NCBI GenBank assembly: GCA_012295275.1
Contig: CM022670.1
Span: 38,594,751-38,658,750, forward strand
DNA: 64,000 bases
Source: Chrysomallon squamiferum
Taxonomy: Eukaryota > Mollusca > Gastropoda > Neomphalida > Peltospiridae
Direction of reading: 5' to 3'
Under the pieces are notes generated by a model. The model had not been told where the DNA came from. It worked only from the letters and a program-made list of their open reading frames with translations, and did not search any database. Below are positions 24,131-37,606 of this stretch, one piece after another (position 1 is the stretch's first letter; every line of letters starts with the position of its first letter). The position numbers and the translations under genes were made by a program.

Positions 24131-26977
24131 ATTGAATGCATCGCTGCATTTTTTTTTAAATGTTGTGTAGTAATGTAACAAACAACTAACTAAATGAATA
24201 CATATGTTATCATAAGCTTATAAATTTTATAAATACCATTTATTAAATTGAATTATTTAACAAGTAATTTTAAAGTGAGCATAACTGTATTTCAGTGGAT
24301 GTCTAGGATTCATTTAGTATTAAAGTATTATGTACACTGAATTGATTAATCTTGCACTTCTTTTTAATTAATAAATATGTAAAAGACAAATAAAACACTG
24401 GTGATTTCTTAAAAACATATAAAACAAGGAAAAAACATTATGTTATTGTTTATTATTTCACATACTCCTTACATTCCCGTCATAAATAAAACTAAAACAA
24501 AAATATATTTATGGAATGTTTATTGCTACAATACAATACAAAGAAACTATTTAAAACAGTTTAAAAAACAACATTTTTAATGTATAAGTTCAGATAAGAA
24601 TTAAAGATAACAAATATTTCATTATTATCTTGAATTTTAAATTATTTATTATTAACTTTTCAGCAGATATTAATCACTGTGTGTTACAAATACACTTTGA
24701 CAAAAACAACGTAGAAAAATGTATGGATTAAAAAAATCATTTACAAGAACAGAACAACACTGTTTAAATCTTAAAGCTAAACAAAATTTAATACTGTGTA
24801 AGAAACAGATGTTACATGTTTTCCTTTTTATAAATTATTTTTAGATAATTTTATGAGCTGTAAAGTTTTTAATATCGTATGGATAGAAACAATATTCTTC
24901 TCTTGATGGTCATAATTATGGCTTTCAATTAAAAAATGAGAAATTATTCATTTGTGATTCAGTTAAACATATAACAGAAATTTTAATTTTTGCCTCACCA
25001 AAATTTAAAAAATAATAATTTTTTAAAAATAAAACACACACACATGTATTTAACAAACAAAAATGAGTTAAGTTATTGAATGAAAGCTCATCAAAAATAA
25101 CCCAGTTCAGCTATCTGACCAATTAGAGCATTGGTACACAGAAGCTCAAACACAACCTACGAATGATACAGTGAGCACACAACTAATTGGTATATTTTTG
25201 ATTGTTTAGTTTTCAGAGGTAAAATTTGTATTAATAAACATAATAGTGGTCAAAGTTGTGTAAATTGCAGGATCAAGAAATACGTTTGGTTTTTAGGAAT
25301 TTCACTGTATGTGTGTGTGTGTGCATGCATATCATGTGTATGCATGTGTGTGTGTGTGTCTATGTCTGTAATTTATCTGAATGTTGCAAGAATTTAATTT
25401 AATTTTAAATGTATAATTTTAAAAACTGCATTTTCAGATTGAAAGTAACATTACTTTGTGATAATAGTTCAGGTTTTGTTTTCTCTTAATTTTAGTTGCC
25501 ATAAAGAGCTAACTAACCAATAAATAGTTTTGTACAATGCGCATTAAAAATAAATAAGGGTGTATTGACATGGACGGAATCATGTGCATAGGTTTTATCT
25601 CACAAGTAAAAACAGCTACAGTTTCTATAACATGCAGTATCTTGATCTGCAGCAAGATATCTCTGTCAATTCCTAGTCTAATAATAAAAATCATAATAGT
25701 CAAGAAAAGGAAAACATTTTACACCTGTTAAAGAACAATTTATGTTCTGTAGCCATTTCTAACAGAATATTTATTTTAACAAGGTCAAATTTTTTATGAA
25801 AAACACAGTAGATTGATAAATGCAAAAAAAAAAAAAAAAAAAAAAAAAAATATGGGGGAAACAAAAAGGAGAAGAAATAAATAAAAAGAAAAAAGAAAAC
25901 CAAATTGTAATTAATTTCATAAATGCCTTAATTATAAATGATGAAGAGCTTACAATAAAGTAATTTAAACAAAGTTTAATGCAAATAAGCTCTAGACATC
26001 AACAGTGTTCTTGATATTAATCGATGAAATAAATTATCAAAGGAGTTTTTAAGTCCAATGTATTGGTTAACTGTTCTTATAAGAAAATATGGTTTCTAGT
26101 AATGTGGAAAACATTATTTCAGATGTATTATACAGTGATTTAAATACATGTTGCTTTGACTAGTTATAGATCTGCAAATAACTTATTCAAACATTTTCAT
26201 TAAGCACACGTAATTTAAAAAAATATATTTTGTTTTGTGCTTGTATGTATATATATATATATATAATAAAAAATGTTTATGTTGGGGGCAAATTTTGCTG
26301 ATGATGTATGAAAAAATGTATTAATAATATTATTATTATTATTATTATTGTAACCATGACAGTTATTCACATTATTAAAATAAAAATGTTATACCACATG
26401 TTCATAATAAATATGAAAAACATAAAACAGCAGATTGCACTCTGACTAGAATAAAAAATATGAAATTCAATTAATTTTTATGACTGTACATTCTCAAACT
26501 AATGATTCACTTGTTTTCATTTAACAATAAAAAGAAAACTTATTATGAATCAAATGCACCAAATTTCATTGTAAGCTGTTTAAGTTTTCTTATTATTTTT
26601 CTGATATATATATACACATATTCTTCATACATGTTTACAATGAATATGGTTAAAAATAAATTAAGAATAAAATCTTCAGTAAATAAAAATTAACAGTGAA
26701 TTAAACTATACTAATTAAATAACGTAACTTGCTCTTTTTTAACTAAATAATGCAAGTACCAAAAATGCATCAATTATGATTAAGTTCATTCAAATTCAAC
26801 TACAATTAACAATATCAAACATTACATTTAATGTAAAAAATAACAACTATCATAACCTAATGTCCTAATTGTGTAGTACTGTTAATTTTAATATGCTGTT
26901 ACCAGCTGTTAATACATATTTAACAGAATGTAGTAATAATGACCTGACTTTAAAAAAATGAACTACTATCTATACAA

Positions 26978-27065
<88 letters not shown>

Positions 27066-27164
27066 TAAACAAAATAAAAAATTTGACATAAATATATTTG
27101 AAAATAAATTATTTTGAGATTCGGTGGTGAAAAACATGAAGTACAGTGATGATGCTATGGCACG
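24131..27164. other. Intergenic AT-rich DNA between mucolipin and PIGB
   Basis: Lies between the mucolipin start and the PIGB stop; both genes are on the minus strand. It probably includes the PIGB 3' UTR at its right end. It holds GT runs near 25311-25360, a poly-A run near 25824-25850, a TA run near 26249 and a TAA-then-TA compound repeat at about 26981-27059. No gene seen. Confidence 0.7.
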
Positions 27165-30100
27165 TCACCTACAACTCACAATGACATGGGACCCAACTCG
27201 TCCCTCGTACAAATGACTGTGAAAAAACATGCCACACTGCGTGTAGCCACTCTGGATTAGGAACGTTTTGATCTGTGGCTGTAGGGTGTTGTAGTACACG
27301 ATGAGCGAAGGCCATCGTCTGGATGTGGCAGAATACTCAGACTTCAGCCACATGACGGGATTGTTGTAAAAAACATCAGCTTCATCTGTGTAATTCTCCT
27401 TCTTTTCCAGATTTGGCTCGCAAGTGAGAAACCTCATACTGATATTTCTGTGAATGTAGCTGAAAAGAAATTAATACAAATATATAGTAATCAAAAAAAA
27501 AAAAAGAAGAGATTAATGAATAAAATTCTTAGCATATTTTAATATTAACAGTCACCAAATGTTAATCATATACTGTTTGTTTGTTTTAATAATAAGTATC
27601 TGTGGTCAGAAAGCCTACACCATAACCTTTTGATAAGCCACTAAAGATTTACCAAGAGAAATTAATCAGCTGTAATTCTGTATGTTTAAGATTGTTGTCT
27701 AATAATTATTCTACAGCCAGTTTAAAACTGCACCAAGCTATTGGTATTAGCAATTATTGGATAAAAATTTGAAATAATTAAACTGTACATATCTTTCTCT
27801 GTGGTGACAGTGATAACAAGTTATGTTTATTTGCAACAGACCTGTAATATGGAGTGGAATGGCAGGGCATCAAGAAAAGGACATCAGCATCCTTCTCCAG
27901 ACTAACATCATATATATACTTCATTACCACCACAGTTCCTCTCTGGTGTATCAGGTTGAAATACACAGCAACAGGAACATTCGTAACAATGAGAATCAAC
28001 ACGAGAACTTTTGCTTTGCTCAAATTTGATTTGTGTTTCTGTGTTCTTGCAATTTCAGGATCAATTTCTGGTAGAGAAGAAGTGTCATCTTCCTTATTGC
28101 TGTTACTCAATTTATCCTCAATGCTTTTATCAGCAGCCTCAATTAAATTCTTTTTCTCACTCTCTCTTTTTTGTGTGGATCTTTCTTCATCTGAATCCCA
28201 GTTATTTTGTGTCGAACGGGGGGAATGTTCAGCTAGGTTTGGCACAGAAATCTTTTCATCAGGTTTATGACCGGGTTGACCGATTCTTGGACTTGACTCG
28301 TGGCTAGAGATGGATGGAGTGTCCAGTGAGTCAGAGAAACTGGTGCTGCTTGTAAAACTTTCATTCAGGTCATCGTCAGTGGAAATCAAATCAAGATTCC
28401 TCTTAAGCTTTTTTTTCTTCAGGTGTGGCTTTCGACACAAAGACTGGAAGTAGACTCCACAGTAATGCATGCTAAGAGGTAGGATTGGCATTAAAAATCG
28501 AAATTCTTTGTGAGAAAAGAAGCTGAAAGTGAAATAAATACATTTTTATGAAGTAAATGAATTGATATTTTATAACATCCCAGGAAAAGAACTGAATATT
28601 AATGTTCAGTATCTATGTATATAATTTAAAATAACAAATTTTGGAAGTAAACAGAGTATTTTAGAAGGTAATCTACTGACTAAATTTAATGATATTCATA
28701 AGATTGTTAAAGTCAGTATGTCATGTAAATTTATATGATTAGTTGTATTTTTACACTTTAAATTAATATATATGTAAAAAATAAAGATCAATAACAAAAC
28801 ACAAAGTACAGAAAAAAGGAAAACAATTTTACCATTAATGCAAGTTATAGCATAGGTTAGAACTGGAAGGTAATGAACATATTTAAATGTGAAATGCAAA
28901 ACAGTATTAAAATTAAGATGAATTAGGCAAATTAACTGCATAATATAATGTATTTATTATTAGACTGATTATTATTTTTATTTTAGCAGTTTTAGCATTT
29001 GAAATAAAAATAATGGACCTGATCTGTGGTCAGAAACCTATATTTACCTGTAAATAAATACTGTCCACACTATAACAAAGAGAAGAACTTTATTTTTGGC
29101 TTTCCAAGCCCCTAAAATAAATGGCAGAATGTGAGTTCCCATAATAACTGGAAATCCTTGAGTTAGGTACCAATGCCAAGGATGTGATCCATAGATTGCT
29201 GATCCCCCACTGATAACATTGAAATGGATAAAATTATATTGTACAAATGTCCATGTTCCATAGAAAATACGATCCAGCACGGCAGAACATGCCAATACAG
29301 CTAGACTGAAAAATACAAAAAGAAATATGATTAAATACCATGGTCTAGGTAACAGCTTACAGGGTACTTTGTTACAAATTTGTTCCTACCAACACTTCTT
29401 TCATTGTTATAGGTACTGTATGACATTCTGTTTGGGTGACTGCATAAAAGACACATTTTCTAGTAAACCTACATTAAGCCTCATGTTGTTTTAAAATTAA
29501 CTTCACGTTCTTTGATTGTGATGTTCATGGAAGATTCTGAAAAGTTTAAAAGAAGTAAAATGTTCAAGCAAAGCAAACTGACTTACCCTGTCTGAATGTA
29601 ATGAAAAATGAGTTTTGATATTTTTTCTGTAGTAAATTGGAAATGCCAAGAGCACATCAAAACCCATATGACAGCCGAAGTGGGACGCACAATCACTGAC
29701 AAAGCTGCAAGTAGCAAAAATTTTGTTGTACTGGATCTTCTGTGAAATAAATAAATAAAAAAATTTAGTGATAATTTAAAAAAAAAAAAAAAAATTAATA
29801 AATAGAAAATATAAACCAAAGTAAAATATTAAAAACAAAAAAATTAAAAAATTAAATTAAAAAAAATATATTTAAAGGAATGGCTGTGATCCATCAAATC
29901 ATGGAAGTTTCTCTTTAAACATTATTATCAAAAATAAATAAATAAGAAAAAGGAAAGTATTTATTTTTCAAATTTGTATAAATGATTCATTCAATTGGAC
30001 ACTGATGAAGGAATGGTTATTTTCATTAACAATTTTCCATTCATATAATTTTACAAAAAAAATCAGTCCTAATAGTGTTAAAAAAATTAAATTTTAAATT

Positions 30101-31816
30101 TAGTTCAGCAAACTTTCTCGACATACCCATGCAATAAAAACAACAATATAACATCTAACAAGATTTTTCAGATCTCAATACACTTTAAATTATTAACAGT
30201 TTATAGAATATTTAAGAGCTTCAGGCAGAAAATAATCTTCCCCCTCCTATAAACAAAATCTGAATACTGACAGATAAGTACTATTTGTCCAAGTATTTTG
30301 AAAATATTTTTGCCAGTGTTAATTCTCACCCTGCATATCCGGGCCATGGAAAGTAATAGAGAGCCATGGTAACAAGAACTGCTTCTGTGGAATTGGTCAG
30401 AGTTCTTGTAGCACAGTACAGTGTGAACCAAGACACTGTGTGACATAGCAGTGTCCACTGAGCAGTCGCTCTACCACACAGCTTCCACGAAAGATGGTAG
30501 AGATAAATGTCTCCACATGCAGCTATTATACCTTGAAGCAGTCGAGGTAATTTTATCTGCAAAACCCATAAACAATGTACCATCTAAACACAGTTACGAA
30601 TATGTGTGTAAATATTAAATGTTTACAAATCTGTATTAATATTAAATTTTTAAATATATATATATAAATAATAAGCATGTATATTTATTAAACATTTGCA
30701 CATCTACATTAACATTAAATCTTTACAATATTTATATACAAATTGCAATATTTTAAAAGAAACCTTAAGTATCAAGTTTGAATAAAAAATATTAAATTTA
30801 TTTCTATAATTATGTCCCATTTTGGAAATTTTTCTTCTTGGTTTTGAAATTATCTCTTATAATATGAGAAGAAAAAAAAAAAAAGAAAAAAAAGATAAAA
30901 AGTTTAATTAATTAATTATAACAGGTAAGGACAAATACTTAAAAGAATCGTGAAAATATATTTTTACCAGGAGAATCCTATAATCAAGACCAAGTATGGA
31001 CTGGATCTTGAACAGAATGGCAAAAACAAATGGATAAATGTAACCTCGCAGACCTGTTTTCCATTCCCATGTTAAATAACCATAACTTAAGATGGTTAAG
31101 GAATATTCTCTAACTATCTACATCTTTTATATTCAAAATTAATAAAGTAAAAGTGATAGTATGTTTTTGGTCAGTACCTGCTTTAACTGTACTGGAATAT
31201 GCTTTACATATTTTTCAAATTGTATCAGTGATACATAATAGTAAATTAGAAATAAAAAAAATAATAGTAATAATAACAATAAAAATAATAATAATAAATA
31301 AAAATTTGACATATGACCAAAGAAAATGTTGACATAATGAAATCCAGAATATTTTGGGACTCTGCAAAACCAAATTACGTCAAAAAGTATGCTCATCAAA
31401 TAATCTTTTTAAAAAAGTACTTTTGGATGTACATATAAATGACATATTAAAAATACTTATTTTAAAGGATACTCAAAAACCATGTTGTGAGCCACCTCTA
31501 TTGATTGCCAGTATTCATCAGGAACAAAGAATGTCTGAATAAAAAGACTGTTCACAATGCGCATTGCAATCAGCCCAAGGAATAGAGAAGAATCAGAAGC
31601 CATTATCTTCTTTATAATTAAAGGTCCAAGAACCTCTTCATTGAACATGTAACAATCATCTTCTTCATCTTTACTTTCGTCATCACTGGTTACAGTAGAA
31701 CTAGGACAACTTTCCCGCATTCTGTCCATTTCATATTGGTTTGGTTTTCCTTTCCGCCTCCTAATGGTGGTAGCACTTTTGTTCTTTGCCATATTTTTGT
31801 TTGCATCAATTTTCAT
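27165..31816 (-). CDS. PIGB: GPI mannosyltransferase 3 (PIG-B)
   Basis: Exons in transcript order: 31816-31473, 31085-30968, 30556-30330, 29739-29587, 29305-29048, 28522-27842, 27459-27165; phases agree; 691 residues against about 554 in human. It is an ER multi-pass enzyme (GT22 family) that adds the third mannose to the GPI anchor from dolichol-phosphate-mannose. Visible features: luminal acidic FVPDEYWQS (Asp100, Glu101), YGYLTWEW, TRTLTNSTEAVL, YGSHPWHWYLTQGFPV, HKEFRF (371-376), HQRGT, MPCHSTPYY and a C-terminal HSHLYEGRVGSH. Two parts are non-standard: a basic-then-acidic N-terminal extension of about 70 residues and a hydrophilic Ser/Lys/Asp-rich insert of about 140 residues (about 397-537), both read without a frame break. 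The start at 31816 is the longest in-frame ATG; a short upstream frame precedes it, and an ATG at codon 9 is an alternative. Confidence 0.93.
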
Positions 31817-34800
31817 CCATCATAATGAATCTATAAAATCAAACATAGTGATAAAAAAGTAAATCAACCATGCCAATGTAAATTCATATTCTGTTAAGCT
31901 GCTCGACACGGACACCGGGAGTTGTACGTCGTGTTGAATAATTAAATATCACTTGACAATACGTGCAATTTTAATTGTTAAATGTTATTTGTCAGGATAT
32001 GAGTGAAGAAGACTTATATGACTTTTTCATCCGCTATGTTATATCAGAAACAAATTATTTTATTAGTAATAAAAAACAGAATCAGAATGTAAACTAAAAA
32101 TAAAATTTAAAAAAAAATGCCGGTAATCACATAAACCAGTGTATTTAAAAGTAATGTTTCATAAACTTAGTTATCAGGAAAAATTATTTATTTTGTAAAC
32201 CGACCTGAACGTGTAGAGGCTTGCATTATTTAAAAAGATGAGTTGTAAAGAAAAGATAATGTTATCGATTTTTAAATAAAGCATCGTAGGCAACACTAGG
32301 CGGAAGTATGTACAATTCTGATTTTAATTATAAAAAACGTGTTCAAAGGGAGGTAACACCCAAAATTAAAACTTTACTACTTAGCGCTTGAGGAAGTTAC
32401 ATTCAACTAGTACACACATATATATACATGACCATAACTAGACTCTTTTTGAAATGAGGCAAAACAAATTAATTGACAAGCGGCGCAGGCCAACAAAATT
32501 TTGGACAAGGGGTCTGAGGGTTGACTTCAAACAGTAACCATAGACACAAACGAATTCATTCAGTGGATGTTTCTGTTGGAACAGAGATTTATATTTTATA
32601 TTTTTTAGCTTAAATCTTTGTATAAAAAAATAATAATAATAAAAAAATTAAAATTAAAATTAAAAAAATAATTAAATAAATTTAAAAATTGTCAATTTTG
32701 ATATTAGCATTTTCCTCAAAGTAGTTATGGCATGATATATATGTATCTATCTTTATGAATGTATATATGTTATAAAACTCCACAGTAGGGTCCTTCATGA
32801 TACATCTGCAAATTTATGGTTTTCTGTACTGAAAAAGGTTTTTCATACAATCAGTTCACATACAAACATATTATGGATTGAAAAAAAACCAACAACAAAT
32901 TTGTGTGATAAATATTTTATTTGTTCCTTCTGTTCAAGCTATGTGCTTTTTCAAAATTTAAAAAATAATAAAACTGATAGACTACGTCTAAAAAACATTA
33001 GTAGACCTGTTCCATTTGAAACAAAAAATCAGTAGAAGTTGAGATTGTTGGCGTAATAACACATAACATATATATAAATACATAATCCCATATTATAAAA
33101 GTAAAATTATTACATTTTGATACAAGTGACTAGAATAAAAAAAACAAATACACAAATTAACAAATCATCAGACAAATGAGTTTTATATTTTCTCTAATGC
33201 ATAAATAAAAATAATTTTTAAATATATTGTCTTAAATATTTAGTCCACAAATACCCTGTAATTTAATAAAATTTCAAATGACAAAAAACATTAACTATTT
33301 AGTGAAAACAAAAACATTATCATAACCTCATACACCAGAAAAAAGAAAGAAAACAACATCAATAAACTTAATAGGTGTATACTATATTATAAAAAAGATC
33401 TGAGCTATTAAAGAAGTAATTATAATAATAAAAAACAATCCTTTTGTTGTTTTTGGCTTTTTTTTCTTTCTTCTTTTTAGTCACTATTTTATAAGTTATA
33501 TATAAAATATATTTTTCATAATTATTGAGTATTTTTATGTTTTGTGATCTTCATATATAACAATGGCAAGACAATATGAAACAAAACAAATCATTACAGT
33601 AAAAACATGTTACAAAATGTATATATTAAAAAAATAGACATAAAAGAGAATTTTATAAATTCTAAAAAACACAATACCATATAATAACCCTTATAAAATA
33701 ATGAAAGCACCAAGTTGTATCAGAAAAGTGATTTTATTTTCATAATGTGCTTTATTTGCATATATGAAAAAAAAAAAAAAAAAAAAATTTTTTTATTATT
33801 ATTACTATTTTTTTCTAAATAATCTAATTTATTGTTTAGGCACATTTTGTATTACTAACAATTAGCATTCAGCTTATCAAAATAAATGTCTTGTACATTA
33901 AAATGTGATATTAATAATAATTTTTAAAAAATAAAAAGGCTTCAAAATGAGGTAGTTTTAGTAATGCAGAATACACTGAACTAGAAAAAAATGGTAAATG
34001 TTTTTGTTTTTTTCTGACTATTTTGTCACTAACAATATACAAAATGTTTATTCTTAAACATTTCTTTACCATGATTTTTAAATCATAAAAAAACAAAAAA
34101 CAAAAATCTTCAAAATTTAATTAATAATTATGTGGAATTACACTGTAATAAGATATTTAGTTGTGTTTCCCACAATAAAAACATTATTAGACCAGTAAAG
34201 ATTTTTTGATGAAATAAAACAAATGCAAAATAATCTCACCTCTATGTGATGTATGTTGGTTTTAGAATAATTTGTTCTCTTTATATGTTAATTACTGTGA
34301 TTTCTCACTTCAGTTACCAAGTACCATTACCATAAATATCCTGACCATCCAGTGATATAGTAGTATTAAGACAAAATTTATAACAAAATCAAGAAACTAA
34401 AATATGGGCAGTGCAATCTTAAACAAATGCTACAATTTAAAAAACAACCCATGAATATTATGGAATAAATAAATTTCACATAATACCATTAGATGCATGT
34501 TTTAAATCCAAGATTGTTCAATTAATAAATTATCTGTATTAAAGTGTTTTAATGCAGATAATTATTTTTAAAGTTAGTAAAAAATATAATTTACCTAGAT
34601 ATTTGTTCTATTTAAAAAGGTGATGTATTTTGTTAAGCTATTCTTAAAATATCAGTTCAAGGAAATTTTTGTGGTCTAAGTCAAGAATTTAATTACTGAC
34701 ATTCAAAGCATAAGAAGTTTCACTATTCAGGCAATAAAAATAGCAATGTTGTGTTAGATATGTAGGTCAAAAATTCTAGTTCGATCTAAAACTTAAGAAA

Positions 34801-34859
34801 AATTGTCCACTATTGTCAAAAGAAATACTGTTATTAATACAAACTGTTGAAAACTAGGC
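31817..34859. other. PIGB upstream region and intergenic DNA
   Basis: 31830-31960 has some CpG and is the likely PIGB promoter; an intron or 5' UTR exon may lie here. Positions 32281-32540 form a less AT-biased block that includes CAAAGGGAGGTAAC, a string I recall as common in molluscan repeats, and CAAGCGGCGCAGGCC. This suggests an old dispersed repeat. The rest is AT-rich with poly-A near 33769-33787. No gene seen. Confidence 0.6.
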
Positions 34860-34865
34860 TTTATT
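34860..34865 (-). terminator. Poly(A) signal AATAAA overlapping the EndoU stop codon
   Basis: On the minus strand the last base of the TGA stop (34867-34865) is also the first base of AATAAA. If used, the 3' UTR would be only about 15-30 nt. Later signals may be used instead. Confidence 0.4.
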
Positions 34866-36414
34866 CAGATCCTAGCAGCTGCAATATAAGCTGTGCCCAG
34901 CTTCTTTCTGTGATAACCAAAGGAGTGACACGTTAATTCTACTTCATACTCTCCTATCTGCACATCTGTGTTGCCATCATCCTTTCCCAGCAACAAGCAA
35001 GTTGTGTATGCTGCAATTTCAAACTCGGGACTTGTGCCGATAAAGATGCTGCACAAAGGTTTACCCTTGACACCTTTCCAATCAAACTGGACAGCTATCA
35101 AACGAGGAACATCATCATCCTTCACCTGTAATTAGAAAAGTACAATTACTCAGTCCAACAGACATACAATTTAAACTGACAATTATATATATATATATAT
35201 AAAATTTTCAAAAGAAATAAATCAAATTAAAAATTATGCTAACCGTTTCCCTCCTAAAGTAGCCATGATAATTGATGTTTCCTGCCTTTTCTTCCAAATA
35301 AAACTTAATCCAGTTATGCAGACCAATAAATTCATCTCCTCTGCCTTCACCAACAAATACATGTTCAAAACTGCAGGAGTCATTTCCTCTAGAAATATTA
35401 AAGAATTCAGATACAAGATAAAAGTTCTAATCTTTCACTAAAAAAAAATATACAAATTTTTTTTTTTTTAAATACACACACACACACACACATAGATATA
35501 TAAATTAAACACACATACGCAAACACATTAATTAAAAACAATGGTAAAATTCAGGTTATTTCTAAATTTCTGGGTTTTGATTTAAGCTTCTTCTTTTCTT
35601 TTTTTCAAATACTATTATTATTATTATTATTATTATATTGAATTCTGTAATATAAAATTATAATATTTACCTGCTTCCCCTTTTCCGAAACATTCTGAAC
35701 CAAATGTCATGCAGAAGTTTTTTAAAATCATTCGGATTCTCAGGAGCTTCTCCTTTGGATACCAGATAACTGTGAGCTTCCTGCATGACATCAGTTGCCA
35801 TGATAGCATCCAGAAATTCCCAGTTTTCCTTTTTCTCTTCAAATGTTACTTTCTCAACAGTCCCAATTTCCAATTCATAGTTATCAAGTAAGTTTTTGAA
35901 AGCTGAAGAATTAATGAAACAGCCTTTTACATTATTGCAATTTTGTAAAAAAAAAAAAATAATAATAATAAAAAAATAATTAAAAATAAAAATAAAAGTT
36001 AATAATAATATTATGTAAAAAGAATATCTTCCAATTTATAAAAAAAATACATTGTAACTGATGTGCATTAAAACCTTTTTTTTATCTGCATCAGGTGAAA
36101 TAATGTTGTTGATTAGTTCAGAAAATGTCAATATAAAAAAAAAAAATTCTGAATTAATACACAGTTGAATTACAAAAAAACTGAATTGTGTAATAATAAT
36201 AATTCCAGATAGTTTATTAGTAAAAGCCTTTGTTGTTTTATTGCATCCAGTGTCGTAATTTACCTTTGTATGTAGGTCTTGCAAATACATTTTCTTCATC
36301 AACCCAAGAAAACAGCTTGTCATAGGCATAATCATGACTAAGATTTCTGGTACTTGTTACATAGCCTAAAAAAGAATAATAATAAAAAAATTATATATAC
36401 ACACACACATATAC

Positions 36415-36449
<35 letters not shown>

Positions 36450-36451
36450 TA

Positions 36452-36497
<46 letters not shown>

Positions 36498-36516
36498 CAT
36501 ATACATATATATATAC

Positions 36517-36559
<43 letters not shown>

Positions 36560-36801
36560 CATATACACATATATACACATATATATTATCTACCTATCTG
36601 TCTGTCTGTCTGTCTATCCACCTATCATTCAATCAATCAATCAATCAATCAGTCAGTCTATCTCTATATTTGAGTGTGTGTGTGTGTGTGTGTGTGTGTT
36701 AAATACTAACTATGTGTTATTAAGACCTAACTAAACACTTTAAATCATTAAATGCAGACTATATAATTTGGTCACATGTATAGATGTATGTATTTGTGTG
36801 T

Positions 36802-36859
<58 letters not shown>

Positions 36860-36868
36860 GTAGGTAGG

Positions 36869-36910
<42 letters not shown>

Positions 36911-37606
36911 TAATGTACATATATAAATTAACTTTTTTTTTTACCTTGCAGATCTAGTTCATAATCAGTACCAGGGTAACATTTATTGGAATCAATTTCC
37001 CAAAGTTTAGTCAACTGTTCAGACAATTCAGGATCTGGGTTGAAACTGAAATTATTTAAAACCTGTATTACCATTTGAGATTTTAGAAATACAGACTCCT
37101 CTAAGACACTTCTTTATACTGCTTCCACCCAAGTATAGCAGTGATAAACTTTTCTGTGGTTTTAATAATGTTGTTATGGTGTGTTTCTTGATTACATTAT
37201 TAGATTAGTCCAAAGATGCTAACATTTAAATTTTACAAATTCTGTGAAAAGCATTATGATGATTTATCTTCATTAAAAATTAATTATATAGAAGTTGGTT
37301 CATTATGGAATCAAAATTTCCAAACTCAGGTTTAGTTCAAATGGTCTTCAAATGATAATAAAATAATTTATGATATAAAAAGAAAAGAAAAAGAAAACAA
37401 CAACTCATTTATTAATATCTTCTTAGTTTTAACTTTTGTTTTTAATAATTTTATGCAATCAACGATTACTAACAAAGTAAGTACTAACTTCCTAACTGAT
37501 CATTTGCAAATATTATAAATATAATAATATAAACTTTCTAACGAAAATTTATTATTTTTCAAAATGATAATTCAGTCACATACTTATTCCCTGAATAATA
37601 AGCCAT
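34865..37606 (-). CDS. ENDOU: Poly(U)-specific endoribonuclease, EndoU family
   Basis: Exons in transcript order: 37606-37584, 37045-36945, 36365-36264, 35902-35671, 35388-35244, 35125-34865; phases agree; 287 residues, the size of the bare EndoU core. It cleaves RNA at uridylates leaving 2',3'-cyclic phosphates, usually with Mn2+. The catalytic set is intact: Glu161-His162 and Glu167 in FEHVFVGE, His177 in GLHNW and Lys223 in KGKPLC, followed by the family signature FIGTSPEFE. The numbering nearly equals that of frog XendoU (H162, H178, K224). There is no signal peptide (start MAYYSGN) and no somatomedin-B domain, so it is probably intracellular, unlike human secreted ENDOU. The 23-nt first exon was chosen because it is the only upstream ATG seen with a GTATGT donor in phase 2. 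The donor at 35243 (GTTAGC) is weak. Confidence 0.92.
36388..36570. repeat. Compound CA/TA microsatellite
   Basis: Alternating CA, TA and CATA blocks about 180 bp long in an EndoU intron, starting just beyond the exon at 36264-36365. Short TCTG and ATCA tetramer runs follow at about 36597-36660. Confidence 0.95.
36804..36912. repeat. (GT)n-(GGTA)n-(GATA)n compound microsatellite
   Basis: About 52 bp of GT runs into a few GGTA units and then about eleven GATA units. It ends about 33 nt from the EndoU exon at 36945-37045. Confidence 0.97.

Noticed and set aside
27854-28307. Plus-strand frames of 98-138 codons opposite PIGB
   Set aside because: They lie antisense to PIGB exon 6, whose minus frame is longer and carries family motifs.
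36338-36734. Frames of Tyr/Ile/His/Thr repeats on both strands
   Set aside because: These are shadows of the CA/TA microsatellite in an EndoU intron.
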